64,000 bases of DNA from Rhizobium aethiopicum (GTDB lineage Bacteria > Pseudomonadota > Alphaproteobacteria > Rhizobiales > Rhizobiaceae): assembly GCF_014197535.1 (NCBI RefSeq), contig NZ_JACIFV010000015.1, forward strand, positions 62,001 through 126,000, written 5' to 3'. The notes under the pieces were generated by a model, which worked only from the letters and a program-made list of their open reading frames with translations, was not told the DNA's origin and ran no database searches. This document shows, one piece after another, positions 25,623-34,062 of the stretch. The stretch's first letter is position 1. Every line of letters starts with the position of its first letter. The position numbers were made by a program, and so were the translations under genes.

Positions 25623-26747
25623 TTATGCATTCGATGCTGAAGAAACTTGGGCCGAAGAAACCTCGCCTGGAAAGATGTGGGCCATATCGGGATCGAAGCC
25701 GAGGAAGACCGCTTCACCCGGCTCGACAAGATCGCTCTCATTCATGCCGCGCCGGTCGGCGGTGACGAGGAAATCGCCGAGACCAGGAACGGTGACGGCA
25801 TATTCGGCCGAGGAGCCGAGGAAGATGCGGTGCGTGACCGTGCCGGCAAAGGACGTGCTGCCGGCCGCAGTCCGCGTCAGCCGGATCGCCTCGGGACGGA
25901 TCGCAACGATGACCTCGCCCGTCGCAAGGCCGGGCCGGGCACTGGCCGCAAGCGCCGAACCGTCGCCAAGACGCAGCGTCGTGCCGCCGGCTTCCATCGT
26001 CGCACCGATCCGGTTGGTCTTGCCGACGAAATCGGCGACGAAAAGATCGGCCGGGCGGTCGTAGACCTCCTGCGGCGTGCCGAGCTGACGAATGCGCCCG
26101 GCGCTCATGACGCAGACGACGTCCGCCATCGACAGCGCTTCTTCCTGATCGTGGGTGACGAGCACGAAGGTGATGCCGAGCTCGCGCTGCAGCGTCTGCA
26201 ATTCGATCTGCATGGCCGAACGCAGCTTCTTGTCGAGCGCGGCCAGCGGCTCGTCAAGCAGCAGCACCGAAGGCCGGTTGACGATCGCCCGCGCCAAGGC
26301 CACCCGCTGCTGCTGGCCGCCGGACATCTCGTGGATGCGCCGCTTGGCGAAACCGCCGAGCCGCACCATCTCGAGCGCCTCAGCCGCGCGGCGATTTATT
26401 TCAGCCGCCGCAATCCTTGGCCGCATCTGCCGCAAGCCATAGGCGACGTTCTGTTCGACGTTGAAATGCGGAAACAGGGCATAATGCTGGAACACCATGT
26501 TGACAGGGCGGCGATAGGCCGGAACGCCGTTCATCTCCCGCCCGTCGATCAGCACGGCGCCCTCGCTCGGCTGCTCGAAGCCGCCGATCATGCGCAGACA
26601 CGTGGTCTTGCCGCAGCCGGAGGGGCCGAGCAGAGCGAGGAAAGCGCCCTTCGGTACATTCAGGTTTATGTCGGTCACGGCGGTCACCGCGCCATAATTC
26701 TTGGTGACCGAACGGAATTCGATATCGTTCGTCGAAGCGGATGCCAC
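25623..26747 (-). CDS. ABC transporter ATP-binding protein, PotA type
   Basis: 374 residues from the GTG at 26747, chosen because AGGGA lies 9 bases ahead and conserved sequence begins there; the frame is open up to 26948 without homology. Walker A GPSGCGKTT is at residues 41-49, the signature MSGGQQQRVALARA near 141, Walker B VLLLDEPLAALD follows, and a C-terminal TOBE domain ends the protein. It powers the PotBCD-like importer. First gene of the five-gene operon and divergent from the LuxR-type regulator. Confidence 0.9.
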   Translation of the reverse strand: MASASTNDIEFRSVTKNYGAVTAVTDINLNVPKGAFLALLGPSGCGKTTCLRMIGGFEQPSEGAVLIDGREMNGVPAYRRPVNMVFQHYALFPHFNVEQNVAYGLRQMRPRIAAAEINRRAAEALEMVRLGGFAKRRIHEMSGGQQQRVALARAIVNRPSVLLLDEPLAALDKKLRSAMQIELQTLQRELGITFVLVTHDQEEALSMADVVCVMSAGRIRQLGTPQEVYDRPADLFVADFVGKTNRIGATMEAGGTTLRLGDGSALAASARPGLATGEVIVAIRPEAIRLTRTAAGSTSFAGTVTHRIFLGSSAEYAVTVPGLGDFLVTADRRGMNESDLVEPGEAVFLGFDPDMAHIFPGEVSSAQVSSASNA

Positions 26748-26840
26748 GCGTCTGTTCCCTGCGGTTGGTTGGTAAGGGCAGTCTAGCGCTGCCTTTTTGC
26801 CACCGTCGTTGGGGAAAGAGTAAGCCGGGGCCCTCGGCGC

Positions 26841-26850
26841 GGTATATACC
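26841..26850. promoter_or_regulatory. Palindrome in the divergent ABC operon / LuxR regulator gap
   Basis: GGTATATACC, a perfect 10-base palindrome in the 193-base intergenic region between the two divergent start codons. Its position fits an operator for the adjacent LuxR-type protein, though a chance AT-rich core is possible. Confidence 0.3.
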
Positions 26851-26940
26851 CCGAAAGAGGTATTCTGCCTCACATCTCTTCGTGGAAGGTGTATATGAAA
26901 CTTAGCGTATTCCGGCTGAGACTGTTTGGGGAGGCTATTG

Positions 26941-27795
26941 ATGAGCATTGATCTCGAGGCGCTGTTTCAGGCTTTCGACGTCACCGTCGGAAAGCCCGCC
27001 ATGGCGGATGCGGAGTTTGGAGAGACGTTCCGCCGGATGATGGCGGCGCTGGTGCGCTTCGATTATGTCGTGGTTTTTGCCTATCGCGGCAAGGAGCGGC
27101 CGATCGATCTCTACAGCACCTTCGATCCAGACGAAAATGTCGTTTTCGTCACCCTCTATCAGGTCGGTCCCTACCTACTCGATCCGTTTTACCATACCGC
27201 CCGCGCGCGCCGCCCGGGCGTCTTCCGCATGCGCGAGCTGGCTCCCGACCGCTTCTTCTCCAGCGAATATTACCGGAGCTACTATGTCCAGACGGGACTT
27301 GCCGAGGAGATCGGCTTCTTCGTGACACTCGACGACGACATCACCGTCGTGCTGTCGCTGATGCGCCGGGAAAAGACTGGCCCGTTTCCGCAGGCTGAAT
27401 TCGCGCTTCTGAAAAAGGCCGAACCTTTGGTGGCGAGCCTTGTCCGGCATTTCTGGCCGGGGCTCGGCGCCCGCTTCGACGCGCAACGCGATGCCGGCTT
27501 GCGAAAGGGGAGGAAAAGCGGTGCGGCGGCGCAGGCGCTGCAGCCGGCCGACACTGTCTGGCGCGACCTCAAGTTGACGAGCCGCGAAACCGCGATCGTC
27601 GATCTGGTATTGCAGGGACATTCGTCGGAATCGATCGGCCTCAGGCTCAACATCTCGACGGGCACGGTGAAGGTCCATCGCCGCAACGTCTACCGCAAGC
27701 TCGGCATCTCCTCGCAGACGCAGCTTTTATCGATCTACCTGAAGACATTGGGCAGCACGGGCGACCGACCAGCAGCCCAAAGCACGAGTCGATAA
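26941..27795 (+). CDS. LuxR-family transcriptional regulator
   Basis: 284 residues from the ATG at 26941 (ribosome binding site GGGGAGG; the ATG at 26926 is less well placed). The N-terminal ~200 residues form a sensor domain without recognised motifs. The C terminus is a LuxR/NarL helix-turn-helix (LTSRETAIVDLVLQGHSSES, then STGTVKVHRRNVYRKLGI). It is divergent from the PotABCD-like operon and probably controls it. I see no typical acyl-homoserine-lactone pocket or receiver-domain motifs, so the signal is unknown. Confidence 0.85.
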   Translation: MSIDLEALFQAFDVTVGKPAMADAEFGETFRRMMAALVRFDYVVVFAYRGKERPIDLYSTFDPDENVVFVTLYQVGPYLLDPFYHTARARRPGVFRMRELAPDRFFSSEYYRSYYVQTGLAEEIGFFVTLDDDITVVLSLMRREKTGPFPQAEFALLKKAEPLVASLVRHFWPGLGARFDAQRDAGLRKGRKSGAAAQALQPADTVWRDLKLTSRETAIVDLVLQGHSSESIGLRLNISTGTVKVHRRNVYRKLGISSQTQLLSIYLKTLGSTGDRPAAQSTSR

Positions 27796-27865
27796 GCCTC
27801 AACTCGGACAGCCTGTCCGCTTCGGCATGAAGCAGACAGGCTTCGTTCAGTTGCGGCCGGAGGGC

Positions 27866-28897
27866 TCAGCGGCCGCCTTCGATCTTGCGGTGGCGCTGAT
27901 TGGTGCCGCCCTTGCCATAGGGATAGTCCAGAGGTTGCGGGGCGCTGACCTCGTTGAGCCTCACCATCTCCTCCTTGGAGAGCTCGACCTTCATCGCGCC
28001 GAGGTTGTCGGCGAGCTGTTCGGGCGTGCGGGCGCCGAGGATGACCGAGGTGACGGCCGGCTGCGCCGCCGTCCAGGCGAGCGCTACCTGCGCCATGCTG
28101 ACACCGCGGGCTTTGGCGATCTCCTCGACCGCGCCTATGATCGCCCAGGTGCGTTCCTGAGCGTTGCGCGGCGCATAGGATTCGCTGCCGCGATTGGGGT
28201 TCTCGCCAAGGCGGGTGGCGCCGGTCGGCATCTCGTCGCGCTTGTACTTGCCGGTCAGCCAGCCGCCGCCGAGCGGCGACCAGGGCAAGAGGCCCATTCC
28301 TGCATCCTGACAGGCCGCGACGATTTCGAGCTCGATGTCGCGCGCCAACAGGCTGTATTGCGGCTGTAGCGTCACCGGACGCGTATAGCCGCGCGCCTTG
28401 GCAATCTCAGACGCCTTGGCGATGTGCCAGCCGACGTAGTTGGAGAAGCCATAATAGCCGATCTTGCCTGATGAAACCGCATCGTCGAGGAAGCGCAGCG
28501 TCTCCTCGATCGGCGTCAGCGCGTCCCAGGCGTGCATCTGATAGAGGTCGATCTGTTCGAGGCCGAGGCGGCGGAGCGAATCGTCGAGCGCCTGGCCGAG
28601 ATGGCGGCGCGACAGGCCGATATCGTTGGGACCGTTGCCCATCGGAAAACGCCCCTTGGTGGCGACGATTGCCTGGCGTGCTTCGGTCGGACGCGCCTTC
28701 AGCCAGCGTCCGATGATCTCTTCCGACTTGCCGGCGCTGTAGACGTCGGCGGTGTCGATGAAATTGCCGCCCCAGGCGAAATAATCGTCGAGCAGCTTGT
28801 GCGAGGCCGTTTCGTCAGCCTCCGCGCCAAAGGTCATGGTGCCCAGGCAATAGGCGGTGACGACGGTCCCGCTCGGACCGAGCTTGCGATAATCCAT
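27866..28897 (-). CDS. Aldo/keto reductase
   Basis: 343 residues from the ATG at 28897 with ribosome binding site GAGGAGGA; the frame stays open to 29701 but that part is antisense to the neighbouring amine oxidase. Typical blocks are FIDTADVYSAGKSEEIIG (catalytic Asp and Tyr), a Lys in IVATKGRF and a His in LYQMHAWD. An NADPH-binding C terminus follows. The family is large and substrate cannot be inferred. It ends facing the LuxR gene. Confidence 0.88.
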   Translation of the reverse strand: MDYRKLGPSGTVVTAYCLGTMTFGAEADETASHKLLDDYFAWGGNFIDTADVYSAGKSEEIIGRWLKARPTEARQAIVATKGRFPMGNGPNDIGLSRRHLGQALDDSLRRLGLEQIDLYQMHAWDALTPIEETLRFLDDAVSSGKIGYYGFSNYVGWHIAKASEIAKARGYTRPVTLQPQYSLLARDIELEIVAACQDAGMGLLPWSPLGGGWLTGKYKRDEMPTGATRLGENPNRGSESYAPRNAQERTWAIIGAVEEIAKARGVSMAQVALAWTAAQPAVTSVILGARTPEQLADNLGAMKVELSKEEMVRLNEVSAPQPLDYPYGKGGTNQRHRKIEGGR

Positions 28898-29096
28898 GTC
28901 TTCCTCCTCATGCGGATACCCGCGGCCGACGCGCAAAATCGTCGGGTAGAAGCCGGGGCTCCTGCAATCAATGACAATATCGTGCTTGAAGCGGCCTCTG
29001 CCGCTGGATGAGGTACAGCGCCCCGGGCTGGGTAGCGCGGGGGCGAGGGCAGAATAACCAATCCCATCCGTGCGACAAGTGGGAAAAAATATTTCC

Positions 29097-29118
29097 GCCT
29101 GCCGTCGCGGCCGGCAGC
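29097..29118 (-). terminator. Possible terminator after the flavin amine oxidase
   Basis: Stem CTGCCG/CGGCAG immediately beyond the amine oxidase stop on the minus strand, followed a few bases later by an AT-rich stretch ending in TTTTTT. The T-run is slightly displaced from the stem, so confidence is moderate. Confidence 0.45.
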
Positions 29119-29120
29119 CG

Positions 29121-30389
29121 CTATGGATTTCCCGACGACGCGCCGACGATCCGGTCGGCTGCGGCAACGCCGGTCTCGTAAGCGCCATGCGCGGTCGAAT
29201 AACGCGAGCGCGAACAGGCTTCGCCGGCAAAGAAGATCCGCCCGTCATGCGGCGCGGCGAGCACCTCGCGCAGATCGGAGGCGCCCGGTTGCGCATAAGA
29301 ATAGGAGCCGCCGATATACGGCGTCGCGGCCCAGGCCGAAATCGCCGCGACAGACAACTGCTTGCGGATGTCAGTGCCGAATTGTGCCGCCAGCTCATCC
29401 GCGGCGAAGGAAAAGGCAGCCTCCGACCCCGCCCGCTCCAGATCATGGGCGAGATCGCCGGCAAAATAGGCTTCGATGACTGGAGCGCCGAACGGCCGCA
29501 GCTGATAAGTGCCGGTCGCACCGCGACTGGTCGAGCCGAGCATATGCGTATCCACCGGCAGCGCCTCCGGATCGGCGAGGCTGAGGAAGAGCTTGTCGGC
29601 GAGCCCCAGCGGCAAGCGAGCTGCCGCTTCGATCTTGTCGGGCAGGGGAGGGTCGAAGGCGATCCTGCCGGCGGCAAGCACATTCGTCGAAACGGTGACA
29701 ATCACAGTCCGGGTGGTGATCACTCCCTGGTTCGTCTCGATGCTGATACGGCCGGCATGGCGGTGATCGACGCGCATAGCTTCGACGCCGAGCTTTGACC
29801 GGACCGGCGCGCCATAAAGCGAGATCAATGTTCCGTAGCCCTGCCGCACACGCCAGTCGGGACCGGCGCCGGGATCATATCTGTTGTAGTCGGCGATCGA
29901 CGAGCGCTCCAATTCTGCGCCGGTGATGTAAGTGCCGATCGCCCGGATCTGGCCGTTCCAGCGACTGCCGGGCAGGAGCTTTGCTGCCAGGTCGCTATCG
30001 TTGCCTTCATGGCTTTCGAGGCGTTCGAAATAAGCGCCGATCGCCTGCTGCGCGGCCTGGGTCTCCGCATCGTCGCGCCGAAGCCGCCGGCCGCCGTTCC
30101 AGGGCGCCGGCGAGCGGTCGACCGTCAGTCCGACCTCGCCGGCAATCGCCGTCCAGGCATTGGTCCGCGCCCCGTGCAGCCAGCCGCAACCGAGATCGAA
30201 ACCCAGATCGCCGGTTCCGGGCAGCCCGACCGTCCAGGCTCGGCCACCCAGACGATCGCCGGCTTCGAGCAGGAGGACGGAAAGACCGGGACGGATGGCG
30301 AGCAGGCGGCGGGCAGCGGCAATACCGGCAGCACCGGCGCCGATGATGACGACGTCTTCGTCGGCGTCCTTGATGTCGTCACGAGGCAT
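29121..30389 (-). CDS. Flavin-containing monoamine oxidase family protein
   Basis: 422 residues from the ATG at 30389 (ribosome binding site AAGGAGA). The FAD motif VVIIGAGAAGIAAARRL begins near residue 14, followed by LLLEAGDRLGGRAWT. The C-terminal flavin motif includes IFFAGEACS. Layout and length fit the amine oxidase/phytoene-desaturase superfamily. The enzyme would oxidise an amine to an aldehyde with hydrogen peroxide release. No partner genes point to the substrate. Confidence 0.87.
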   Translation of the reverse strand: MPRDDIKDADEDVVIIGAGAAGIAAARRLLAIRPGLSVLLLEAGDRLGGRAWTVGLPGTGDLGFDLGCGWLHGARTNAWTAIAGEVGLTVDRSPAPWNGGRRLRRDDAETQAAQQAIGAYFERLESHEGNDSDLAAKLLPGSRWNGQIRAIGTYITGAELERSSIADYNRYDPGAGPDWRVRQGYGTLISLYGAPVRSKLGVEAMRVDHRHAGRISIETNQGVITTRTVIVTVSTNVLAAGRIAFDPPLPDKIEAAARLPLGLADKLFLSLADPEALPVDTHMLGSTSRGATGTYQLRPFGAPVIEAYFAGDLAHDLERAGSEAAFSFAADELAAQFGTDIRKQLSVAAISAWAATPYIGGSYSYAQPGASDLREVLAAPHDGRIFFAGEACSRSRYSTAHGAYETGVAAADRIVGASSGNP

Positions 30390-30506
30390 GGTTTCTCCTT
30401 CCGCCGCTGACACTCAGCTAAACTTTCCTGTCCATGAAAGGCAAGGGCTGGGCATGGCGCGCCGCGGGCGATGGATTCGCCCGCGCCTCCGTGACATACA
30501 AGTCCC

Positions 30507-31487
30507 ATGAGCGTGCACAGAGATTCGCAACTCGACATGTTTGCCAAGGCGTCGCCCGCGATGGCCGAAGCACGCGGCCCGGCGCGCCGGCGGCCGTCAC
30601 CGCCAGCGGCCCGCTGCGATGAAGACATGGCGCGCGCACTTGAGGAGAGCGGCAATTATCGCATCCTGAGGAAACTCGCCGCCCGGCCGGTCGCGGCAGC
30701 GAGACGGCCGGGGTTTTCACGGCTCGGCGTCATCGTCGATACGGAGACGACAGGGCTCAACCACCGCAGCGACGAGATCATCGAAATCGGCGCGGTCGCC
30801 TTCACCTTCAACGATGACGGCGCGGTCGGCGATGTGGTCGGCATCTATGGCGGCCTGCAGCAGCCGTCCAGGCCGATCCCGCCCGACATCACCAGGCTGA
30901 CCGGGATTACCGACGTCATGGTCGAAGGACAGATCATCGACATGGCGTCGCTGAGTGCCCTGATTGAACCGGCGGACCTCATCATTGCCCACAATGCCGG
31001 GTTCGACCGGCCGTTCTGCGAAGCCTTCTCACCCATCTTCGCCGGCAAGGCCTGGGCGTGCTCAGTTTCGGAGATCGACTGGAGCGCCCGCGGTTTCGAG
31101 GGCACGAAGCTCGGTTATCTCGTCGGCCAGGCCGGCTATTTCCACGAAGGCCACCGCGCGGTGGACGATTGCCACGCGCTCCTGGAGATCCTCGATCGAC
31201 AGCAAGGCGACGGTGAAAGCCCCTTCGCCGAGCTTCACCGCGCCAGCCAACGCTGCCGCATCCGCATCTTTGCCGAACACAGCCCGTTCGAGATGAAGGA
31301 TCATCTGAAGGCAAGGGGCTACCGCTGGTCTGATGGAAGCGATGGCCGCCTGAAATCCTGGTGGATCGAAGTCGGCGAAGACGATCTCGGTGACGAGCTT
31401 TCCTATCTGCGTTCGGAAATCTATCGGTGGAAGGAGGCCGATCCGCCGATCGTCCGGCTGACGGCCTTCGATCGCTTCAAAGCCTGA
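30507..31487 (+). CDS. DEDD-family 3'-5' exonuclease (DNA polymerase III epsilon-like)
   Basis: 326 residues. An N-terminal ~65-residue basic, low-complexity tail precedes the nuclease fold. Exonuclease motif I is VIVDTETTGL (D78, E80). Motif II is HNAGFDRPF and motif III is HRAVDDCHALLE, giving the DEDDh set. The C-terminal ~90 residues carry a repeated tryptophan-rich region (YRWSDGSDGRLKSWWIEV) known from stand-alone DnaQ-like proteins of rhizobia. It is unlikely to be the replicative proofreading subunit because of those extra ends. Confidence 0.85.
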   Translation: MSVHRDSQLDMFAKASPAMAEARGPARRRPSPPAARCDEDMARALEESGNYRILRKLAARPVAAARRPGFSRLGVIVDTETTGLNHRSDEIIEIGAVAFTFNDDGAVGDVVGIYGGLQQPSRPIPPDITRLTGITDVMVEGQIIDMASLSALIEPADLIIAHNAGFDRPFCEAFSPIFAGKAWACSVSEIDWSARGFEGTKLGYLVGQAGYFHEGHRAVDDCHALLEILDRQQGDGESPFAELHRASQRCRIRIFAEHSPFEMKDHLKARGYRWSDGSDGRLKSWWIEVGEDDLGDELSYLRSEIYRWKEADPPIVRLTAFDRFKA

Positions 31488-31650
31488 CGCCGGCTGCTGC
31501 CCGTCAGAACCCATGCATCTGTCGCATAGGTGCAGTGAAGCATTGGCGCTGCAACAATCAATGGTCCCGTATTATATACAGCGCATCGAAGCAAACGAAG
31601 CGCCAAGGACTGGCAGCTAGGCTTCGAAAGCCCAAGGAAAGGGGATCATC

Positions 31651-31797
31651 ATGAACGTAGCACGCTCTTTCAACAATTGGCGCAAGTACCGTCAGACGGT
31701 CGCTGAGCTGGGCCGTATGTCCACGCGCGAACTGGACGACCTCGGCATCGGCCGCGGCGACATCCGCAACGTTGCGCGCGCAGCCATCGCCCGCTAA
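31651..31797 (+). CDS. DUF1127 mini-protein
   Basis: 48 residues: opens MNVARSFNNWRKYRQT and has the DUF1127 core STRELDDLGIGRGDIRNVAR. Ribosome binding site AAGGAAAGGGG lies about 7 bases ahead of the ATG. Highly basic. In Rhodobacter sphaeroides a DUF1127 protein (CcaF1) is an RNA-binding partner encoded just upstream of the CcsR small RNAs. The same arrangement is seen here, with C/T-rich hairpins beginning 35 bases after the stop. An AT-rich -10-like run (TATTATATA) lies near 31570. Confidence 0.85.
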   Translation: MNVARSFNNWRKYRQTVAELGRMSTRELDDLGIGRGDIRNVARAAIAR

Positions 31798-31831
31798 CAG
31801 CCAGACAGACCACCATTTTCGAGACTTGCCC

Positions 31832-31869
31832 AGCGCCTGCTTCCTCCCGAGCGGGCGCTTTGCTTTTTT
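31832..31869 (+). terminator. Hairpin terminator after the DUF1127 gene, with a CCTCCC loop
   Basis: Nine-base stem AGCGCCTGC/GCGGGCGCT with one G-T pair and loop TTCCTCCCGA, followed by TTGCTTTTTT. The loop carries a shortened form of the CCTCCTCCC motif repeated four times downstream, so this hairpin may be a diverged fifth member of the array as well as a terminator. Confidence 0.7.
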
Positions 31870-31972
31870 GCTTGCCCGTCAGATGGCGAGCTGCCCGCTT
31901 TTCGCATAACGCATAGCTGCCCTGCAAAGAAATGCCTATCATCTGAGCAGGAAATAAGTATGATTATTTCAT

Positions 31973-32126
31973 CGAAGCGATGCACCTCCTCCCGCATCCC
32001 TTCGAACATGCAGGCGCCCCATCCTCCTCCCAGGGTCGCTTGCGGGAACGGCAGCACTCCTCCTCCCAGCTGTCGTTCGGTTTTTATCGAAAGCCTGCCG
32101 CACCTCCTCCCGCGGCAGGCTTTTTT
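31973..32126 (+). ncRNA. Tandem array of four CCTCCTCCC-loop hairpins (CcsR/cuckoo-like small RNAs)
   Basis: Four hairpins in about 150 bases each expose CCTCCTCCC in the loop. They lie at 31973-32004 (5+5 base pairs around one mismatch), 32011-32042 (imperfect), 32046-32078 (10 pairs, one G-T) and 32091-32122. The last has 11 perfect pairs, loop ACCTCCTCCC and a TTTTTT tail to 32126, making it a terminator. The arms differ between copies while the loop is identical, showing selection on the loop. The loop is complementary to Shine-Dalgarno sequences (GGAGG). The pattern fits the alphaproteobacterial CcsR/cuckoo RNAs, which lie downstream of DUF1127 genes. Whether transcription starts at the DUF1127 promoter or inside 31870-31972 is not visible. 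Confidence 0.82.
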
Positions 32127-32213
32127 CGTTTTGGCCGAGGAATGTCCGGCCACGCCGAAGGCGGCCGCTTGCGATCGCTTCAAGTCTGCTCAAGCGAGTA
32201 CCGGACAAACCTG

Positions 32214-32242
32214 TTGACACTAAACTTGTCGTACAACTATGT
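32214..32242 (+). promoter_or_regulatory. kduID promoter with FadR-type operator
   Basis: A -35 TTGACA at 32214-32219 and a weak -10 CTATGT at 32237-32242 are spaced 17 bases apart. Between them TTGTCGTACAA (32226-32236) matches the FadR-subfamily GntR consensus TNGTNNNACNA. A repressor bound here would block RNA polymerase. The FCD-type GntR gene downstream of kduD is the obvious candidate. Confidence 0.6.
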
Positions 32243-32339
32243 AACCAGACGGATACCGCCGCAGCGGAAGACGCCTGATAGACCGGCCTTGCGCAATAGC
32301 GACGATGCGTGACGACAACGAAGCTGAAGGAAAACTGAC

Positions 32340-33176
32340 ATGCAGATCGACGTGAGGCACGCCTCCCATCCCGAGGCCGTGCGCGCATACGACACCGAAA
32401 CGCTGCGGCGTCACTTTCTGGTCGAGGCCGTCTTTGCGGGCGGTGAGATCCGGCTCACCTATTCCCATTACGACCGGATGGTTATCGGCGGCGCCACGCC
32501 GCTTGGCACCGCGCTGACGCTGACGGCGCCGACGGCGATCGGCCAGGAAACCTTCCTTGCCGAGCGTGAACTCGGCGCTCTGAACATTGGCGGCGCCGGC
32601 CGCATCATCGTCGACGGCGCCAGCTACGACCTTGCCAAATATGATTGCCTCTATGCCGGCAAAGGTGCCAAGGACATCCGGTTCGAGAGCGCCGATGCCG
32701 CCGATCCGGCGAAATTCTATCTGGTCTCCACGCCGGCGCACCAGACGCACCCGACCGTGCTGCTCACCCGCGAAAAGGCGCGCCACCTGACGCCGGGCGA
32801 AGCCGCGACTGCCAACAAGCGGTCGATCTACCAGTTCATCCATCCGGAAGTCTGCCAGTCCTGCCAGCTCACCCTCGGCTTCACCATGATCGAGGCGGGC
32901 AGCGTCTGGAACACCATGCCGGCTCATACGCATGACCGGCGCATGGAAGCCTATCTCTATTTCGATCTCGAATCCGACCAGCGTGTCTTCCACTTCATGG
33001 GCGAGCCGCAGGAGACCCGGCATATGTTGGTCGCCAACGAGCAGGCGGTGATCTCGCCGCCCTGGTCGATCCATTCGGGCGCCGGCACCAAGAATTACAG
33101 CTTCATCTGGGCGATGGCCGGCGACAACAAGAGCTTCACCGACATGGATCATATCGCCATTGCGGATCTGAGGTGA
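32340..33176 (+). CDS. kduI: 5-dehydro-4-deoxy-D-glucuronate isomerase
   Basis: 278 residues, the standard KduI length. Zinc ligands are visible in the block PAHTHDRRMEAYLYF (two His, one Glu) and a further His in PPWSIHSGAGTKNY. Converts 5-keto-4-deoxyuronate to 3-deoxy-D-glycero-2,5-hexodiulosonate in the breakdown of pectin and other uronates. The stop overlaps the GTG start of kduD by 4 bases. Confidence 0.95.
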   Translation: MQIDVRHASHPEAVRAYDTETLRRHFLVEAVFAGGEIRLTYSHYDRMVIGGATPLGTALTLTAPTAIGQETFLAERELGALNIGGAGRIIVDGASYDLAKYDCLYAGKGAKDIRFESADAADPAKFYLVSTPAHQTHPTVLLTREKARHLTPGEAATANKRSIYQFIHPEVCQSCQLTLGFTMIEAGSVWNTMPAHTHDRRMEAYLYFDLESDQRVFHFMGEPQETRHMLVANEQAVISPPWSIHSGAGTKNYSFIWAMAGDNKSFTDMDHIAIADLR

Positions 33177-33937
33177 GCACCGTGGCAAATCCCTTCGACC
33201 TCTCCGGCAGGACCGCCGTCGTCACCGGCGCCAATACCGGCATCGGCCAGGCCATCGCCGCCGCCCTGGCCGAGGCCGGCGCATCGATCGTCGCGGTCGG
33301 GCGCTCTTCGATGGAGGAAACCGAGGCGCTGGTGCAGCAGGCCGGAAGCCGTTTCCATGTCATCAAGGCCGATCTCGGCACCATCGAGCCGGTCAAGGGG
33401 ATCATCGCCGAGACGATCCAGACCTTCGGCGACCTCGACATTCTCGTCAACAATGCCGGCATCATCCGCCGTGCCGATGCGCTCGACTTCACCGAGGAAG
33501 ATTGGGACGCAGTGATCGACGTCAACCTGAAGACGGCCTTCTTCCTGTCGCAGGCGGCCGGCCGTCACATGGTCGAGAAGGGCAGGGGCAAGATCATCAA
33601 CATCGCCTCGCTGCTCTCCTTCCAGGGCGGCATCCGCATCCCGTCCTACACCGCCTCGAAAAGCGGGCTTGCCGGGCTGACGAAGCTGCTCGCCTGCGAA
33701 TGGGCCGGCAAGGGCGTCAACGTCAACGCCATCGCGCCGGGTTATTTCGTCACCAACAACACGACGGCGCTGCGTGAGGATGCCGATCGCAACGCCGCCA
33801 TCCTGGCCCGCATTCCGGCCGGGCGCTGGGGAACGCCGTCCGAACTTGGCGGTGCCGCCGTGTTCCTGGCATCGCCGGCATCCGATTACGTGCACGGGAC
33901 GGTGCTGCCGGTCGACGGCGGTTGGCTGGCGCGGTGA
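33173..33937 (+). CDS. kduD: 2-dehydro-3-deoxy-D-gluconate 5-dehydrogenase (SDR)
   Basis: 254-residue SDR. The cofactor motif TGANTGIGQA is near residue 18, then NNAGIIRRAD and the catalytic Ser and YTASKSG. Start is the GTG at 33173 overlapping the kduI stop; a second in-frame GTG lies at 33182. Reduces the KduI product to 2-keto-3-deoxygluconate. Identity rests on the SDR fold plus the coupling to kduI; no KDG kinase or aldolase is in the window. Confidence 0.9.
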   Translation: MSTVANPFDLSGRTAVVTGANTGIGQAIAAALAEAGASIVAVGRSSMEETEALVQQAGSRFHVIKADLGTIEPVKGIIAETIQTFGDLDILVNNAGIIRRADALDFTEEDWDAVIDVNLKTAFFLSQAAGRHMVEKGRGKIINIASLLSFQGGIRIPSYTASKSGLAGLTKLLACEWAGKGVNVNAIAPGYFVTNNTTALREDADRNAAILARIPAGRWGTPSELGGAAVFLASPASDYVHGTVLPVDGGWLAR

Positions 33938-34062
33938 TCGTTTTCGCCGACTGACGAAGCACAGAGTCTCGACTCGCGTCGTCTTTGCCTTTCCGGTCGG
34001 CATGCGCTAGCAAAAGCATACCGGCCGGCGCAGCCGCCCCGAAAGGCAGGATTTGACAAGGG

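Noticed and set aside
31973..32126. CRISPR array
   Set aside because: The repeated element is only 9-10 bases, sits in hairpin loops with differing arms, and has no constant-length spacers or cas genes; an RNA hairpin array explains it better.
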